The notes under the pieces: generated by a model
Database searches by the model: none
Told to the model about the DNA's origin: nothing
Seen by the model: the letters and a program-made list of their open reading frames with translations, nothing else
Assembly: GCF_003751085.1 (NCBI RefSeq)
Contig: NZ_RJJY01000001.1
Location: forward strand, 4,340,001 to 4,404,000
Direction of reading: 5' to 3'
From: Micromonospora sp. Llam0
GTDB taxonomy: Bacteria; Actinomycetota; Actinomycetes; Mycobacteriales; Micromonosporaceae
Length of the DNA: 64,000 bases
Made by a program: the position numbers and the translations under genes
Shown here: positions 63,537 through 64,000 of the stretch, in pieces
Layout of the letters: each line of letters starts with the position of its first letter
Position numbering within the stretch: the first letter of the stretch is position 1

Positions 63537-64000
63537 TCAGCCGATCTCGGCCAGCACCAGGCCGCCGCGCGCCTTCGGGGTGAACCAGGTGCTCTTGCGG
63601 GGCAGCTTCTGCCGGGCCAGGTTCACCGCGACGAAATCGTCGACGGTGACCGGGGCGATCAGCACGGCCAGCTCGGCCCGACCGGCGTCGACCTCGCCGG
63701 TGAGCCAGCTGGCCGGATAGTCGCCGCCGACGTAGGTGATCCGTTTGTCGCCCGGGTCGAGGCCGAGCACACCGCGCAGCAGCACCCGCTCCACCAGGGC
63801 ATGGTCGAGGTTGTCCACCCGGTCACCGCCGGCGGCCGGCAGGGTGACCTGGTAGCCGCGTCCGGCCAGGTAGAGCCGTACCTCGCCGCCGGAAGCCGGA
63901 ACCGTCGGCGCACCGTCGAGCGCGGTCACCGTCGCGCCGGCGTCCCGCAGCCCGGCCAGCGTCTCGTCCGGGCTCAAGGTCAGCTCGCTGACCAGCCGGT
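63537..64000 (-). CDS. DUF1015 family protein (N-terminus beyond window)
   Basis: The frame continues into the window edge (first visible codons RLVSELTLSPDET), so only about 154 C-terminal residues are seen. LDHALVERVLLRGVLGLD, then VLIAPVTVDDFVAVNLARQK and LPRKSTWFTPKARGGLVLAE are the C-terminal blocks of DUF1015. These proteins are conserved in bacteria, with no established reaction. It is downstream of nothing visible; the RpiB gene follows it on the same strand 65 nt away. Confidence 0.85.
   Translation of the reverse strand, partial: RLVSELTLSPDETLAGLRDAGATVTALDGAPTVPASGGEVRLYLAGRGYQVTLPAAGGDRVDNLDHALVERVLLRGVLGLDPGDKRITYVGGDYPASWLTGEVDAGRAELAVLIAPVTVDDFVAVNLARQKLPRKSTWFTPKARGGLVLAEIG

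Overview
The window is very GC-rich, uses GTG starts freely and has tightly packed operons. It carries typical actinomycete families: a DUF397 protein, an Eis-like acetyltransferase, a SnoaL-tailed ECF sigma factor, TIGR03083/DinB proteins and MoaD/BNR pairs. This suggests a Micromonosporaceae-like actinobacterial chromosome. The genus is an inference. I see no rRNA, tRNA or CRISPR array.

Region 1 (1-12.2 kb) looks like an amine-catabolism regulon. It has a solute-binding lipoprotein (cut by the window edge), a copper amine oxidase, an FCD-type GntR regulator, and a four-gene minus-strand operon. That operon encodes a Rieske oxygenase, a glutamine-synthetase-like ligase, an aldehyde dehydrogenase and a fused class-V aminotransferase/FAD amine oxidase. 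The palindrome TTGGATCCAA lies in front of all three minus-strand transcription units and in the shared amine oxidase/GntR promoter. A saccharopine-dehydrogenase-like gene and a divergent LysR gene follow.

Region 2 (13.3-22.8 kb) is a ~9.2 kb island with two free-standing acyltransferases, an AT-less KS-KR-ACP polyketide synthase, a MATE exporter, a condensation-domain-like protein and a gene-less block with transposon-end-like hairpins. It is flanked by a 129-nt imperfect direct repeat (about 87% identical) containing the 3' end of the TetR gene. The left copy is a TetR remnant fused to the LysR tail, and the right copy belongs to the intact TetR gene. This is the best candidate for an undescribed, recently acquired system.

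Region 3 (22.7-35 kb) holds small regulatory units: TetR/quinone oxidoreductase with two GTTA-N7-TAAC operators, EamA/MocR with overlapping starts, a hairpin cluster with an orphan DUF397 gene, a membrane protein/winged-helix pair, a decayed stretch, a TIGR03083/ECF sigma pair, and an XRE-cupin gene next to a hydrolase-methyltransferase-DinB operon.

Region 4 (35-43 kb) is a nitrogen-scavenging locus: GntR, a BMP-type ABC importer, an allophanate-hydrolase-like amidase, and a convergent arginase-family enzyme. Region 5 (43-54.5 kb) has a frameshifted secreted/membrane protein, a sugar ABC importer divergent from a GH43 glycosidase with two LacI-type operator candidates, then an SDR, an MFS exporter, a BNR/MoaD pair and a conserved hypothetical. 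Region 6 (54.6-64 kb) has metH behind an SAH-riboswitch-like leader, a lipoprotein, PAP2 phosphatase, membrane protein, Eis-like acetyltransferase, a disordered small protein, RpiB and the C-terminal part of a DUF1015 protein.
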